Shown here: in pieces, positions 1-9,954 of the stretch
How positions within the stretch are numbered: position 1 is the first letter of the stretch
How the letters are laid out: each line of letters starts with the position of its first letter
From: Ignavibacteriales bacterium
Lineage (GTDB): Bacteria; Bacteroidota; Ignavibacteria; Ignavibacteriales; SURF-24
Reading direction: 5' to 3'
NCBI GenBank assembly: GCA_026390815.1
Contig: JAPLFH010000039.1
Span: 1 to 64,000, forward strand
Length of the DNA: 64,000 nt
Notes under the pieces: model-generated
Database searches by the model: none
What the model was told of the DNA's origin: nothing
What the model saw: only the letters and a program-made list of their open reading frames with translations
Made by a program: the position numbers and the translations under genes

Positions 1-139
1 GCCACCATGATACATTCCGCCCTGATACAAAAAAATCACTTACGCTTTGTGTGGCTCGCTTCCTTAACCATAGTGCTATTACCAGGTTGAAGACAAAATA
101 CAATGCGATAACTACTAAATCTGTAATGGTTAAATGCAT
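1..139 (-). CDS. Sodium:solute symporter, N-terminus only (cut by left window edge)
   Basis: Translating the minus strand from the ATG at 139 gives 46 residues open to the window edge. They form one hydrophobic segment (around DLVVIALYFVFNLVIALW), a basic loop, and then DFFVSGRNVSWW. The D-F-F-x-S/A-G-R-N-x-x-W-W motif is a hallmark of the first helix-loop of sodium:solute symporters (SSS family), and the other symporter in this window has DYFLAGRNMGWI at the same place. An AAAGGAA ribosome-binding site lies about 7 bases before the ATG, supporting the start. The rest of the gene lies left of the window, so substrate cannot be judged; a sugar is likely from context. Confidence 0.8.
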   Translation of the reverse strand, partial: MHLTITDLVVIALYFVFNLVIALWLRKRATQSVSDFFVSGRNVSWW

Positions 140-364
140 CTTGGTTCCTTTAAATTAATCTTAAAAATTATCCACGAAATAACTATTACCGATGACTGTC
201 TAAATTGAAATGATATTACATTTTTAGAATACAGTTAGAATTTTGACAAAAATTAATAAAAGAAATAATTAGTTCTTTCTAAAATGCAGTGAGTGCGTCT
301 ATTGTGCTGTAAGTAAGTCTTTATAAATTATGAACCAGGTAATAATTCAGAGAATATTCTATCT

Positions 365-1132
365 TTAGAAGTACAGATATTTTTTAAGCTTGCTAAAATA
401 TCTTTGACTAATTGTGAACGGCTGCTTAATATTTTTTAAATAAACAACATATGAGCGGTTAAAAAATTTTTCTACTCTATCTACATATTCAAAATTTATT
501 ATTGTAGAACGATGTATTCTGATGAACATATTATTAGGTAAAACATTCTCCCACTCTTTTAAAGCCTTTCTTATAACTATTTTCTTGGAATTATTTAAAT
601 ATATATTTGTGTATTCATTAAAAGCTGCAATACATTCAATATCATTTATCTTTACAAATTGTGGTTTATTCCCTTCAACAATAAATAGATGCTCATTAAT
701 ATTCTTTTTTAAATCCTGTTCTTCAGTAACTGCCCTTCCTGAATGAGAGCTATGTTTCATTTTTTGTTTTTTATTTAACCTTGTTTCTATGGATTTATAT
801 AAGTCAGCCGCTAAAAAAGGTTTGATGATATAATCATCTGCCCCTAAATTCATACCTTGTCTTAAGTCAGTCATTTCAGATTTAGCAGTTAAAAAAATAA
901 ATGGAATGGTAGCAGTAGCAGCAGTTTGACTTAGCATGGTTAGAACTTCATAGCCATCCATCTCTGGCATTTTAATATCGCTTATTATTAAATCCGGCAA
1001 AATTTCTTGTGCTAATTTTACACCCTCAACACCGCCATCAGCCGTAAAGGCTTTGTACCCTTTTATTTCAAGTAAATCTCTTATTCCAGTTCTAACCGGT
1101 TGTTCATCTTCAATTACTAATATTTTTTTCAT
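365..1132 (-). CDS. LytTR-type response regulator
   Basis: 255 residues. Residues 1-120 form a CheY-like receiver: acidic pair E8/E10-type pocket after KKILVIEDE, phospho-acceptor D52 in LIISDIKMPEMDG, T82 and K104 in the usual switch positions. Residues about 150-253 form a LytTR DNA-binding domain (IECIAAFNEYTNIYL, MFIRIHRSTIINFEYVDRVEKF). LytTR regulators bind direct repeats upstream of their targets. It lies 113 bases downstream of the PAS kinase on the same strand, so the two are probably a cognate pair. No target sites could be assigned in the window. Confidence 0.92.
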   Translation of the reverse strand: MKKILVIEDEQPVRTGIRDLLEIKGYKAFTADGGVEGVKLAQEILPDLIISDIKMPEMDGYEVLTMLSQTAATATIPFIFLTAKSEMTDLRQGMNLGADDYIIKPFLAADLYKSIETRLNKKQKMKHSSHSGRAVTEEQDLKKNINEHLFIVEGNKPQFVKINDIECIAAFNEYTNIYLNNSKKIVIRKALKEWENVLPNNMFIRIHRSTIINFEYVDRVEKFFNRSYVVYLKNIKQPFTISQRYFSKLKKYLYF

Positions 1133-1245
1133 CTGATTAAATTCCCAAAACGATATTTTTTATGCCGTGAAATATAATAAATATATGTTAGTCAAAATAT
1201 TTACATACGTGTAACAATCTATTATATTTCTGTTTCCAAGTTTCC

Positions 1246-2814
1246 TCATAAAGTCGTCATTAGCGGTATGGAAACTACAAACACTGTCCCTTCATTCAAT
1301 TTACTTCTGTAAGAAATTTTCCCACCATGCGATTCAACCGATCTTTTAACTATTGATAATCCTAAACCAGTCCCGGGTATGTTAATTGTATTTTTGCCCC
1401 TGTAAAAAGTTTCAAACAAGTTTTTTTGATCTTGCTCGGCAATACCAATTCCATTATCAGAGACAATAAATTCAATATTTGAATGCGATTGAACTACTTT
1501 AAAAATTACATCTCCTCCGTTTGGAGAATATTTTACTGCATTGGACAAGAGATTGGATATGATATGTTGTAAAAGTTTTTCATCTACAATGGCATGTTTA
1601 TCCTTTAATAAGTAATTGAAGATAATATTGTGTCCGGGGGTTGCAATGGTGTAAATTTCTTCCACCATTTTTATGCAACAACTATGTAAATTTATTATCG
1701 AAGGATTAAATTCCCATTTTCCTAAATCAGTTTTATTAATTGTCAGAATATCATCAAGCAATCCGGTCATATATACAACTGCATTTTGAATTTTTATTAT
1801 CTGTTCCAAATATTTTTCTTCTTTGCACGTTCTACCTATCATTGCAAGCAATTCAGAAGAAGTAAGAATTGTTGTAAGTGGTGTTCTAAATTCGTGGGAT
1901 GCTGTAGATAAAAATCTGGACTTTAGTTCATTCAATTGTTTTTCTTTTTCAAAGGCATTTTTATGAAAAACTTCCATTTGTTTAATTTCAGTTATATCAA
2001 TCAGTACACAAACAAACCCGGCAATCGATCTATCATCATTGTATAGTAGGTTTTCTGTAATCATTATACTCTTTTGATTCTCTGCATTCTCATTAAAAAA
2101 TATTTCGGCTACTTTAACAAGTCCATCTTTTAGTATATCCTCATCAATTTTTTGCAACTGATTTGCAACATCCGCGGGAAAAATATTAAATACATCTCTT
2201 CCCTTAATTAATTTCCTTTGTAGATCAAAATATTTTTCAAATGAAGAATTGCAATCTATCAATAATTTATTTTTATCTTTTATAAAGATTGGATTTGCAA
2301 CCGTATCAATAAGCGTTTGAAGATATGAAAGTTGATTCTTGAGTTTTTTTTCAAATGATTTTTCTTTTTTTATCTTTTCTTCTAATTGTAGATTCTCATT
2401 TTTTAAGTAAGATATTCTTTCTTCAAATGCTGCCTCAGATTTACTTTTGTGTTGTGGTTTTTTATCCAGGGTTATAATTTTTGGAAAATTATTTCCTACT
2501 ATTAAACAAAAAAATAATTCATCATTTATTTCGAAAGAAATGCTATTGATTTCAACGTTACACCGTGTTCCATTTTTTAGTGAATGTATGGCATAGAATT
2601 GTTTTTTTTTAAGATGATGCAATATGCTTAAATGTGGTTTACCTGTAAGGGAATTATCAATTTTTAATAAATTCAGTTTTTGAAATTTATTTTTGCTATA
2701 ACCGTAAAATTTACAGGCTGCATTATTTACTTCTTTAATCGAAAAATCTTTTGAATCGATTAACAATATTGCGGATGGATTTTTCTCAAATAATATGTTG
2801 TACTCATTACTCAT
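1246..2814 (-). CDS. Cytosolic PAS-domain sensor histidine kinase
   Basis: 522 residues with no membrane segment or signal peptide, so a soluble sensor. Domains in order: PAS at about 1-110, charged coiled coil at 125-165, second PAS at 165-285, HisKA with H307 in STASHEFRTPL, then a HATPase domain with N-box SNLLSNAVKYSPNGG, G1 box SDNGIGI and G2 box GTGLGLSIV. It therefore has all residues needed for autophosphorylation. It precedes the LytTR regulator on the same strand. HisKA kinases are less usual partners for LytTR regulators than LytS-type kinases. The signal sensed is unknown; the PAS domains suggest a small ligand or redox cue. Confidence 0.92.
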   Translation of the reverse strand: MSNEYNILFEKNPSAILLIDSKDFSIKEVNNAACKFYGYSKNKFQKLNLLKIDNSLTGKPHLSILHHLKKKQFYAIHSLKNGTRCNVEINSISFEINDELFFCLIVGNNFPKIITLDKKPQHKSKSEAAFEERISYLKNENLQLEEKIKKEKSFEKKLKNQLSYLQTLIDTVANPIFIKDKNKLLIDCNSSFEKYFDLQRKLIKGRDVFNIFPADVANQLQKIDEDILKDGLVKVAEIFFNENAENQKSIMITENLLYNDDRSIAGFVCVLIDITEIKQMEVFHKNAFEKEKQLNELKSRFLSTASHEFRTPLTTILTSSELLAMIGRTCKEEKYLEQIIKIQNAVVYMTGLLDDILTINKTDLGKWEFNPSIINLHSCCIKMVEEIYTIATPGHNIIFNYLLKDKHAIVDEKLLQHIISNLLSNAVKYSPNGGDVIFKVVQSHSNIEFIVSDNGIGIAEQDQKNLFETFYRGKNTINIPGTGLGLSIVKRSVESHGGKISYRSKLNEGTVFVVSIPLMTTL

Positions 2815-2885
2815 TCTTATTTAGATTCCACGTAAAGCAAACTTCAAAATTCGTATTCGCTTTTCTACTTAACACCTAATAATAT

Positions 2886-4883
2886 TTATTTAAGCAGAAT
2901 CATCCTCTTCACATTTCTAAACTCTTTACCATAATTGGACCTGGCATACATTGAGTAGAAGTAAACTCCTGAGTTTAAGTCTGAACCATTAAATGGAATT
3001 TCATATTGACCGGCTGATTGAGTTTGATTGAGTAATTCTTTTACTTCTTGTCCAATCGAGTTAAATATTTTTATTGTAGTGTAGCTTTCATTTGGTAAAG
3101 AATATTTAATTATCGTTATCGGATTAAATGGATTAGGAAAATTTTGCGAAAGAGAAAAGTCCTTGGGTAAATTATTTTCTTCTTCTACTTTAGTTGGTCG
3201 CTCAACAAATTCCAAATAATTGAAATTGAAGCCTCCAAAAAAGAACTGAATTTGTAGAGAATGATCTCCGGCTGATAGAAATTTATTTTCTAGTTTTATT
3301 GTGGACCATTTTTGCCACCCACCTGTAACAGGAACTGTTATAAAATCAGAAAAATTATTTCCATCCAATTTAAGAAGAATTTTTCCACCGGCTGTGTTGG
3401 CGGCAATTCTGATAAGTGCATCATAGTTGCCTTCTTGTAAGACAGTTACGGTAAATTTTAGCCAATCTCCAGTTTCTATCCATCCAATATCAAATCCATT
3501 TGTATAAACATCAGAACACTTTTCAATATCTACTCCATCATTTCTGTATTCATATCCATTATTATAGACAGCACCTCCACCAGTGTTTTCATAAACTTTA
3601 TCCTGATAAGCAAAACCTATTTTGCCAAGATCGTAATTAGCACCATAAATTCTACCCGGAATAAAACCATCTCCAAATGATATTGTCTCAGAATTCCCAG
3701 GTTGTCTAATTAGGGCATCAACAACATCTTTGTTTTGAGTGCAATTATCTATTCCAAGTTTTTCCGCTTGCTTAATTAATGCATTAGTAGCAAACTCAAC
3801 TGTTGGTTTCGTAACGCTTCCACTCCAATAATCAAGAAGCTTTTGGTAGTCTGTTGTAAGTGGTGCGGACAAAGGTCCAGCTATCGAAGCAATTTTTTTA
3901 TGAGGCCACCAAGCCCAGCCAATGTTATGTAGTTTCATTAGTTCAACACATTCAACAAACCAGGAGTTAGAGTTTTCTCCGGTTTCTCCTAACCAAAGCG
4001 GAACGTTAAAACTATTTTGAATATTTAAAAGATATTGTATGGATTGTGTGTTTGGTTCATTCCAGTATTTATGGAAACTGTAAACCATATTATTATCCCA
4101 AGGTGGAGTTAGTCCATTAAAGTCGGTGGCATACCAATTTCCTTCAATAAACAGAATATGGTTAGCATCTACATTCCGTATAGCATTAGTAATATTAATA
4201 TAAAGCTCGCGAAGAAGATCATTATTTGCACCTAAGTTGTATGCAGTTTCGTTTATCAAATCGTATCCGCCAATCCATTCTTTATCAGAATATCTCTCAG
4301 CAATTTTTTTCCAGAGATCAACTGTTCTTGTTCGATATGAAGCATCCAACCACAATCTTGCTTCGCCGTCGCTATCGCTTATGTTGTCTTTATTCTGCGC
4401 ACCTGGGGCGCAGTGCAAGTCAAGAATTAAATAAAGTTTGTTTTGCTCGCACCAACTAAGTAAACTATCGATAATTGCAAATCCTTCTTCTAAGTAAACA
4501 CCAGGCTGATTTGGCGGTGTAAGCATTTTATATGTTAATGGCAATCTAATTGAATTAAATCCCCATTGTGCTATTTTATCAACGTCTCTTTTGTTCACAT
4601 AATATTTTTGATAAGTTTTGTAAAATAATTCTGTGTTAGCAGTCCCAATTAGTGATTCAATTTTATTTCTTATTTGTGTTGGAGAATTTGCGAATCCCGA
4701 TGTATGTAGCATATAACCTTCCGGTACAAGCCAGCCACCCAAACCAATACCACGTAAATATATTTCCTTGCCTTGCGAGTCAACGATTTTTTTTCCGCTT
4801 GTTTTAAGAAAACCTTCTGCGTTAAGATTTACCGACTGTATAATAAGAATAAATATTAAAATTAAGATTCTATGTGTGGGCAT
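2886..4883 (-). CDS. Secreted GH5 endo-beta-glucanase with CBM6 and T9SS tail
   Basis: 665 residues from the ATG at 4883. A longer frame to 4994 exists but overlaps the upstream gene, and the signal peptide MPTHRILILIFILIIQ starts at 4883. Residues 25-400 are a GH5 (clan GH-A) barrel: LRGIGLGGWLVPEG start, acid/base E212 in DLINE, nucleophile E300 in WLGETGE; the opening resembles exo-1,3-glucanase-like GH5 members. Residues about 440-590 are a CBM6 (GWIETGDWLKFTV and FNFNYLEF motifs). The C-terminus is a T9SS sorting domain (NFPNPFNPITIIKYSLP, ending KRMILLK). Likely cleaves beta-1,3- or beta-1,4-glucan outside the cell. It follows the SGNH-TPR gene after 58 bases. Confidence 0.92.
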   Translation of the reverse strand: MPTHRILILIFILIIQSVNLNAEGFLKTSGKKIVDSQGKEIYLRGIGLGGWLVPEGYMLHTSGFANSPTQIRNKIESLIGTANTELFYKTYQKYYVNKRDVDKIAQWGFNSIRLPLTYKMLTPPNQPGVYLEEGFAIIDSLLSWCEQNKLYLILDLHCAPGAQNKDNISDSDGEARLWLDASYRTRTVDLWKKIAERYSDKEWIGGYDLINETAYNLGANNDLLRELYINITNAIRNVDANHILFIEGNWYATDFNGLTPPWDNNMVYSFHKYWNEPNTQSIQYLLNIQNSFNVPLWLGETGENSNSWFVECVELMKLHNIGWAWWPHKKIASIAGPLSAPLTTDYQKLLDYWSGSVTKPTVEFATNALIKQAEKLGIDNCTQNKDVVDALIRQPGNSETISFGDGFIPGRIYGANYDLGKIGFAYQDKVYENTGGGAVYNNGYEYRNDGVDIEKCSDVYTNGFDIGWIETGDWLKFTVTVLQEGNYDALIRIAANTAGGKILLKLDGNNFSDFITVPVTGGWQKWSTIKLENKFLSAGDHSLQIQFFFGGFNFNYLEFVERPTKVEEENNLPKDFSLSQNFPNPFNPITIIKYSLPNESYTTIKIFNSIGQEVKELLNQTQSAGQYEIPFNGSDLNSGVYFYSMYARSNYGKEFRNVKRMILLK

Positions 4884-4941
4884 AATTGTTCCGATCTTTG
4901 TTACGAAAAAATTGCAAATTAAACCAACTAAATATGGGACA

Positions 4942-6810
4942 TTATTTTCGTTTTTTAACTTCATTCTGAGCCAACTGAAGAACTGCTCTTCCATTAGGAT
5001 AATCAGGATTTAATTCCAGGCACTTTTTAATTGCATCCAATGCTTTATCAAACTTAGCATCTCTGCCATAAGCACCGGTTAGATAGAAATAAACTTCAGC
5101 ATCCAGGTGTGAGTATAATAAACTCTTTTCAAAATACTGAATAGCTTGCTTATTATTCTTCCTAGAAAAATTCACGTATCCAAGCCACTTAGTTGAAAAT
5201 GCATTTGGAGATTGATTATATCTGATTAATAAGAAGGGATAGGCTTCTTCATAAAGTTTATTTTTAATAAGTAGATCAATCAAATTGTCACAATATTCAA
5301 CTTGATATGGAAAAGTATTAATAAGGATACTCATTTCCTTTTTGTAAGCTGTAAAGTTTTTTTCTCTTAGAAATTTATCTGCCAATATTTTATGCGAATT
5401 GCCCCACCCAAGAGAACCAGATGCAACAAAGTAAGCCAACGAATCATAAATATTAGAAAGCTTAATCCGATTTAAGTTTTGTTCATTTACATCTTCAACA
5501 TAAGGCCAATCGTTTTTTAAAATTCTTATTCTGTACAATGCAATTAACGTATCTATCTTGGAAAAATTAAATTCTGCTTTAACAATACTATCCTGTTTTT
5601 CCTGGGGAATATTTTGCGGAATTGCATTCGGTAAATATTTGTTCTGTTCCAGGACTTCAAATATTTTTTTCCCCATTAATTGGTAACCAAAAAGATTTGG
5701 ATGCAAATGATCCGTCATTAAATTGTTACCAACAATTTTATTGGAACTGACAGAAGCAAACAAAGAATCAATGTTAGCCACTGGATAATTGAATTCTTTT
5801 GCCAGTTTATTAATTGTTAAATTAAATTTTTCCGGAGCACGAAAGCGAAGTAAATCCAGATCTTTTGCTAATCGAAAAAGAGAATCGGCATTGTTTTGTT
5901 TCCCAGACTTTAGCTCTGCAATTGCTTTCTCATAGATACTATCTGCACCAGCAATGTTTGCCTGATTTTTAGAGACAAATGGTTTTTGATCTTTTAAATT
6001 TGACACTAAGCTTGCTAATACAACATTTATATTATTCGCCTTAGCTAATTGAAGCATTTCACGTAAATTATCTTCAAATTGTTTTACACCCTTATTAAAC
6101 AACTCTGAGTTTAGTGGAACGTACTGCCCTTTAGCTAACTTAGCCATCAATGTAGAATTACTTTGATTCGTAAAACTTTTTTTGGTAAAGATTGATGAAA
6201 TCCATTTAATTGTATTCCGAAGCAATTCAGTTGTCTTAAACTTATCTACCCAAAGCGAAAATTTTATCAACCACCTTGAACTTCCAAAAGATTCTGTTGA
6301 TGCAACTCCTAAAGCGCCATAATATTCATTATGCCCACCGTAGAAAATAATCAAATCAGGTTTTTGATCCAGTATACCAGGGAAAAGATCCAGCCATGTG
6401 TAAGAATTGGTTGCAGTAATTCCACAATTAATTACTTCTATTTGAGCTTCGGGATATAGTAATCGTAATCTGTCTTCAATGTAGTTTGAAAAAGATCCGT
6501 TTGGTAAATAAGGAAAACCAGCAGCGCTACTTTCTCCAACTACAAAAACGCGGAAAGCATTTTTCTTTTTCTCTTTTAAAAAGCTGGAGCTTAAAACTAA
6601 AGGTGCGTTTAGTGTGGAATGGAAATACCGTTTTGCAATGTAGTTATTAAGAGTTATTTGATTTTCATTAATTTCAATCCATTGACGCTGGTCTATGCCA
6701 TAGTTAAACAATCTCAATGATAATTCAAGTACAATCAAAAGAAATATTGGAATCAATATTAGAACTAAATAAAACCATTTTGGATATTTCTTTTGTTTAA
6801 GATTTTTCAT
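4942..6810 (-). CDS. Membrane-anchored SGNH/GDSL hydrolase fused to TPR repeats
   Basis: 622 residues. One N-terminal membrane helix (about 12-31) anchors the protein with its catalytic part outside the cytoplasm. The SGNH fold shows block I GESSAAG (S94), block III YGGHNEYYG (N161) and block V DHLHPN (D367/H370), so the triad is intact. Residues 285-320 and 500-615 look like tetratricopeptide repeats (KAIAELKSGKQNNADSLFR; YFYLTGAYGRDAKFDKALD). SGNH enzymes remove acetyl or other acyl groups from sugars or lipids. The neighbouring glucanases suggest a polysaccharide deacetylase, but no substrate can be read from the sequence. No T9SS tail. Confidence 0.82.
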   Translation of the reverse strand: MKNLKQKKYPKWFYLVLILIPIFLLIVLELSLRLFNYGIDQRQWIEINENQITLNNYIAKRYFHSTLNAPLVLSSSFLKEKKKNAFRVFVVGESSAAGFPYLPNGSFSNYIEDRLRLLYPEAQIEVINCGITATNSYTWLDLFPGILDQKPDLIIFYGGHNEYYGALGVASTESFGSSRWLIKFSLWVDKFKTTELLRNTIKWISSIFTKKSFTNQSNSTLMAKLAKGQYVPLNSELFNKGVKQFEDNLREMLQLAKANNINVVLASLVSNLKDQKPFVSKNQANIAGADSIYEKAIAELKSGKQNNADSLFRLAKDLDLLRFRAPEKFNLTINKLAKEFNYPVANIDSLFASVSSNKIVGNNLMTDHLHPNLFGYQLMGKKIFEVLEQNKYLPNAIPQNIPQEKQDSIVKAEFNFSKIDTLIALYRIRILKNDWPYVEDVNEQNLNRIKLSNIYDSLAYFVASGSLGWGNSHKILADKFLREKNFTAYKKEMSILINTFPYQVEYCDNLIDLLIKNKLYEEAYPFLLIRYNQSPNAFSTKWLGYVNFSRKNNKQAIQYFEKSLLYSHLDAEVYFYLTGAYGRDAKFDKALDAIKKCLELNPDYPNGRAVLQLAQNEVKKRK

Positions 6811-6950
6811 TTTAGATGTTCTGATTTAATAAATGCTAAGACTAAATAAATCAAAAAAGTCATAATTAAAATGATTTTACAAATTGATAATTATTAAATG
6901 TCTTGCTGAGAACAATTTAACAATCTGGTAATGAACAATTATTTTATTAA

Positions 6951-9905
6951 CTACTTTAATAACAGGATTTTTTTACTTGAAGAATAATCTCCAGCATGAA
7001 AGCGTATTATATATGTTCCACTTACAACATCATTACCGGAATCATTTTTAGCATTCCAAACAATTGAATAAACTCCGGCGTTTTGCTTGCTATCAAATAA
7101 TGATGCGACTTTTTTCCCAAGAATATCATAAATAATAATTTTCACTTGAGATTCTTCAGGAAGAAAATACTTAATTGTTGTTGTGCTATTAAAAGGATTC
7201 GGAAAATTCTGATCAATATGAAAACTTAGTTCTGACTCTTCGCCTTTTTCTGTAAAAGTGTTTACACCTTTCCCAAATTTTTCTATTCCATACCATAACG
7301 TTTTGTTCTGGTTTTGGTCAAATGTAACATCAAAATAATTTGAGATTGTTGGCTGCAAAGTTTTAACCTGGTTAACATTTACTCTTCCATAACTATCTAA
7401 AGGTGAAATAATAATTGAATCAGCAAAAATTTTTAGTTGGAAAGAAACGCTTATCGGCTTCATCTGCGTTGGGTTTCTTCCCCAGTTGTTATGGAAAGTA
7501 TTAATCCCATCCCAAACCATTCCAGTATTTTGTGTAACGGTTGAAATTGACATTAAAGATTTTGAAGAAATCGAAAGAGAATCATTTGTTAACGTTGTCC
7601 AGGTGAAAGTCCCAAAGCCATCTGCATTTTTAATTTGTAGATTACCAATTTTAGTATTAATAAAATCATTCAGGAATCCTGCAGCTCCAATAAATTTTTT
7701 GGTATTAATAGAAATCAATCCATCAGTATTCCAGATTATCTCTTTCGTATTGCTTTTATATGGGTTAACAGGGTCATCTTGTATAGAAGTAAAATCAGTT
7801 GGAATACTGCTGTCAAAGGATTCATTTCTTAGTTCATTTATCAATGCGTTTCTTTTTGCAAAAAGTGATGGTCCCGACCAATCTCCGCTTTCATTTTTAG
7901 AAAGTAGACTAATTTGATTATTGGTGTAGTTGAGTTTTACAGTTTCAATTGATTTTGAAATGAATCCGTTTCTAAAAGCATATGCGCAGGAAGGCATCAG
8001 CGACATCATCGCAGTGTTTCTCTGAAGATCGAAATAGCTTGTTATTTTATCTGTGGACCAGTCATTGGATCCGTTGTAATCGAAAAACATAATTGCATCT
8101 GTATTATTAAAAGCGGAATACGCAGTAACAAAAATAAGTCCTTCAGTTTGATAGCGATTTGGAAAACAATAATTAACTTCGCTGATGGTGAATGGTTTAC
8201 CGACCGAAGGAACCCCCGCAAAAACATCAGCTATCGAAAATCCTGATTTTGATGTAACCATCGGTTGATTGGAAATTTGCCAATCAGTTGCAGACCAGGG
8301 AATATTTGGGAATGAAGGATGATCCCAATAAGTGTGGTTGTCAATATAATCTAATTTGGATTGAGTTGTTAAATCGCCAGGTCCAACATTCCAGTTTGAA
8401 CCAACAATTGGCACTTTAACTTTAAGTATGTTCACCAGATAATTTTTCATATCAGCAAAATAATCATCCTGAAGATTTATATAGAATGCTGACATATTTT
8501 TTACGCGTGCATCAGTAAATTTCACAGCCTCAGAATAATCAATTCTAAGTACTGAACTATTCTCAACCAACTCACCAGGCATCAAACCAGTTTTACCAGT
8601 TAATCCAAGTTTAATTTCATCGAACCAATAATTGCCAATTGAATTATTAAATTGAAATGCTAATCTTGTATTGCTGCAGTTATCACTAGCTTTGAAAGTA
8701 AAGGAATATACTTTCCAGTTGCTATTGATATTGAATTCTTTCCAGGCATATCCTGTCCACGGAGAAGTTTCCTCTCCAACTGAAACAAAAATTTTTTTAT
8801 TGCCATCGGCTCGGGCTGCAAACTCAACTGAATAGATTGAATCTTTCAAGATTTTTAAATTCACTTGCTTCCACTGAATATGCCAGCTTGTACCAGAAAC
8901 TTTTGTAACTGTTACTTTAGCAGATAAAAATCCTTGATAAGGATTAATAACATCTTTTGTTTGTTGGGCAGAAGCATTCGGTGAGTCCAACTCAACTTGC
9001 CAGTTATTTAACGCCGCAACAGATTCAAAGTCACCATTTTTAATCAGGTTAGAAAAATTTCCGTTAGTTGCATCAGCATTCCAGCTATTAGCAAGGTTTT
9101 GTGTTGAAGTATATTTCCCGGAAAGAAATTTATTCCACAAACTGTCGAGCATTCTGTTATGCCGCCATATTAGTTTTCCTCCATCACCAAAAGTTTTAAG
9201 CACATTATCGCGCCACATTCGATACAAAGAATTCTCATTTGTAATTTCTAACATTGCCATTACAGGGTCGTCAACAAGCGGTAAATTGGTGTAAGGATTA
9301 ATGTGTGTTAAAAGCTGCTGTGCATATTCCTTTTGTAGTTGAATTAAATAAGGATCAAAAATAGTAACCCCTTTTCCATAATCAGGAATTGAATCGGCAT
9401 TTGCTACGCCATCCATTTCTTTAAATGCCCGAGCAACATGTAGGTTAATATTAGCATAGATGCTATTCTTTTTTAACGCTGCAATCAAACATTCAAAATT
9501 ATCAAGATAAAAAGGATTTAATGAACGAGTATTTACTGCATCTGCAAATAAACTTCTTTCGCTCCAGGCATTATCCATATGATGAAATCGTACCAGGTTA
9601 AAACCCATCTTTCTCAGTCTTCCAGCAATAGCGTCTGCTTTATCAGGATCTGGAAAAGCTCCATCAGCAACTAAGTTTGTTCCCCAAAAACGAATTGGAG
9701 TTCCTCCTATTGCAAAATTTCCATTTGAGTTTACTGAAACAAATTCTGTAATTACATGAGCAGGAAATACAGGAAGAAATTTTTGTGATGTGGAATCATC
9801 CCATGGAAGATTAAAATTGAAACCACCAGAAAAATTTTGTGCTGTAAGAATTATATTAAAAGAGAATATAGCTGCCAGAACCAGAAATAATTTCATCATT
9901 TTCAT
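6951..9905 (-). CDS. T9SS-secreted clan GH-A glycosidase with CBM4/9-like domain inserted in the barrel
   Basis: 984 residues from ATG 9905 (signal peptide MKMMKLFLVLAAIFSF; an ATG at 9929 would add eight residues ahead of it). The N-terminal part has barrel motifs GTPIRFWGTNL, GFNLVRFHHMD, NINLHVAR and the acid/base-like Glu in LEITNENS (residue 224); a second candidate Glu lies in PFTISEVNY (residue 576). Between them, about 287-434, is a CBM4/9-type jelly roll (KNGDFES...NNW, WHIQWKQ, IGNYWFDEIKLG). The end is a T9SS domain (NFPNPFNSTTTIKYFLP, SSKKILLLK). Related to cellulase-like proteins of Ignavibacteria; I cannot assign a GH family. Activity on beta-glucan or mannan is an inference from context. 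Confidence 0.75.
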   Translation of the reverse strand: MKMMKLFLVLAAIFSFNIILTAQNFSGGFNFNLPWDDSTSQKFLPVFPAHVITEFVSVNSNGNFAIGGTPIRFWGTNLVADGAFPDPDKADAIAGRLRKMGFNLVRFHHMDNAWSERSLFADAVNTRSLNPFYLDNFECLIAALKKNSIYANINLHVARAFKEMDGVANADSIPDYGKGVTIFDPYLIQLQKEYAQQLLTHINPYTNLPLVDDPVMAMLEITNENSLYRMWRDNVLKTFGDGGKLIWRHNRMLDSLWNKFLSGKYTSTQNLANSWNADATNGNFSNLIKNGDFESVAALNNWQVELDSPNASAQQTKDVINPYQGFLSAKVTVTKVSGTSWHIQWKQVNLKILKDSIYSVEFAARADGNKKIFVSVGEETSPWTGYAWKEFNINSNWKVYSFTFKASDNCSNTRLAFQFNNSIGNYWFDEIKLGLTGKTGLMPGELVENSSVLRIDYSEAVKFTDARVKNMSAFYINLQDDYFADMKNYLVNILKVKVPIVGSNWNVGPGDLTTQSKLDYIDNHTYWDHPSFPNIPWSATDWQISNQPMVTSKSGFSIADVFAGVPSVGKPFTISEVNYCFPNRYQTEGLIFVTAYSAFNNTDAIMFFDYNGSNDWSTDKITSYFDLQRNTAMMSLMPSCAYAFRNGFISKSIETVKLNYTNNQISLLSKNESGDWSGPSLFAKRNALINELRNESFDSSIPTDFTSIQDDPVNPYKSNTKEIIWNTDGLISINTKKFIGAAGFLNDFINTKIGNLQIKNADGFGTFTWTTLTNDSLSISSKSLMSISTVTQNTGMVWDGINTFHNNWGRNPTQMKPISVSFQLKIFADSIIISPLDSYGRVNVNQVKTLQPTISNYFDVTFDQNQNKTLWYGIEKFGKGVNTFTEKGEESELSFHIDQNFPNPFNSTTTIKYFLPEESQVKIIIYDILGKKVASLFDSKQNAGVYSIVWNAKNDSGNDVVSGTYIIRFHAGDYSSSKKILLLK

Positions 9906-9954
9906 GTTATTAAAATTAATTATTGTCATTGTAAATCATTTTCTTATTCATTTT

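Noticed and set aside
4884-4994. N-terminal extension of GH5 to 4994
   Set aside because: It would overlap the SGNH-TPR gene and put 37 residues before a typical signal peptide.
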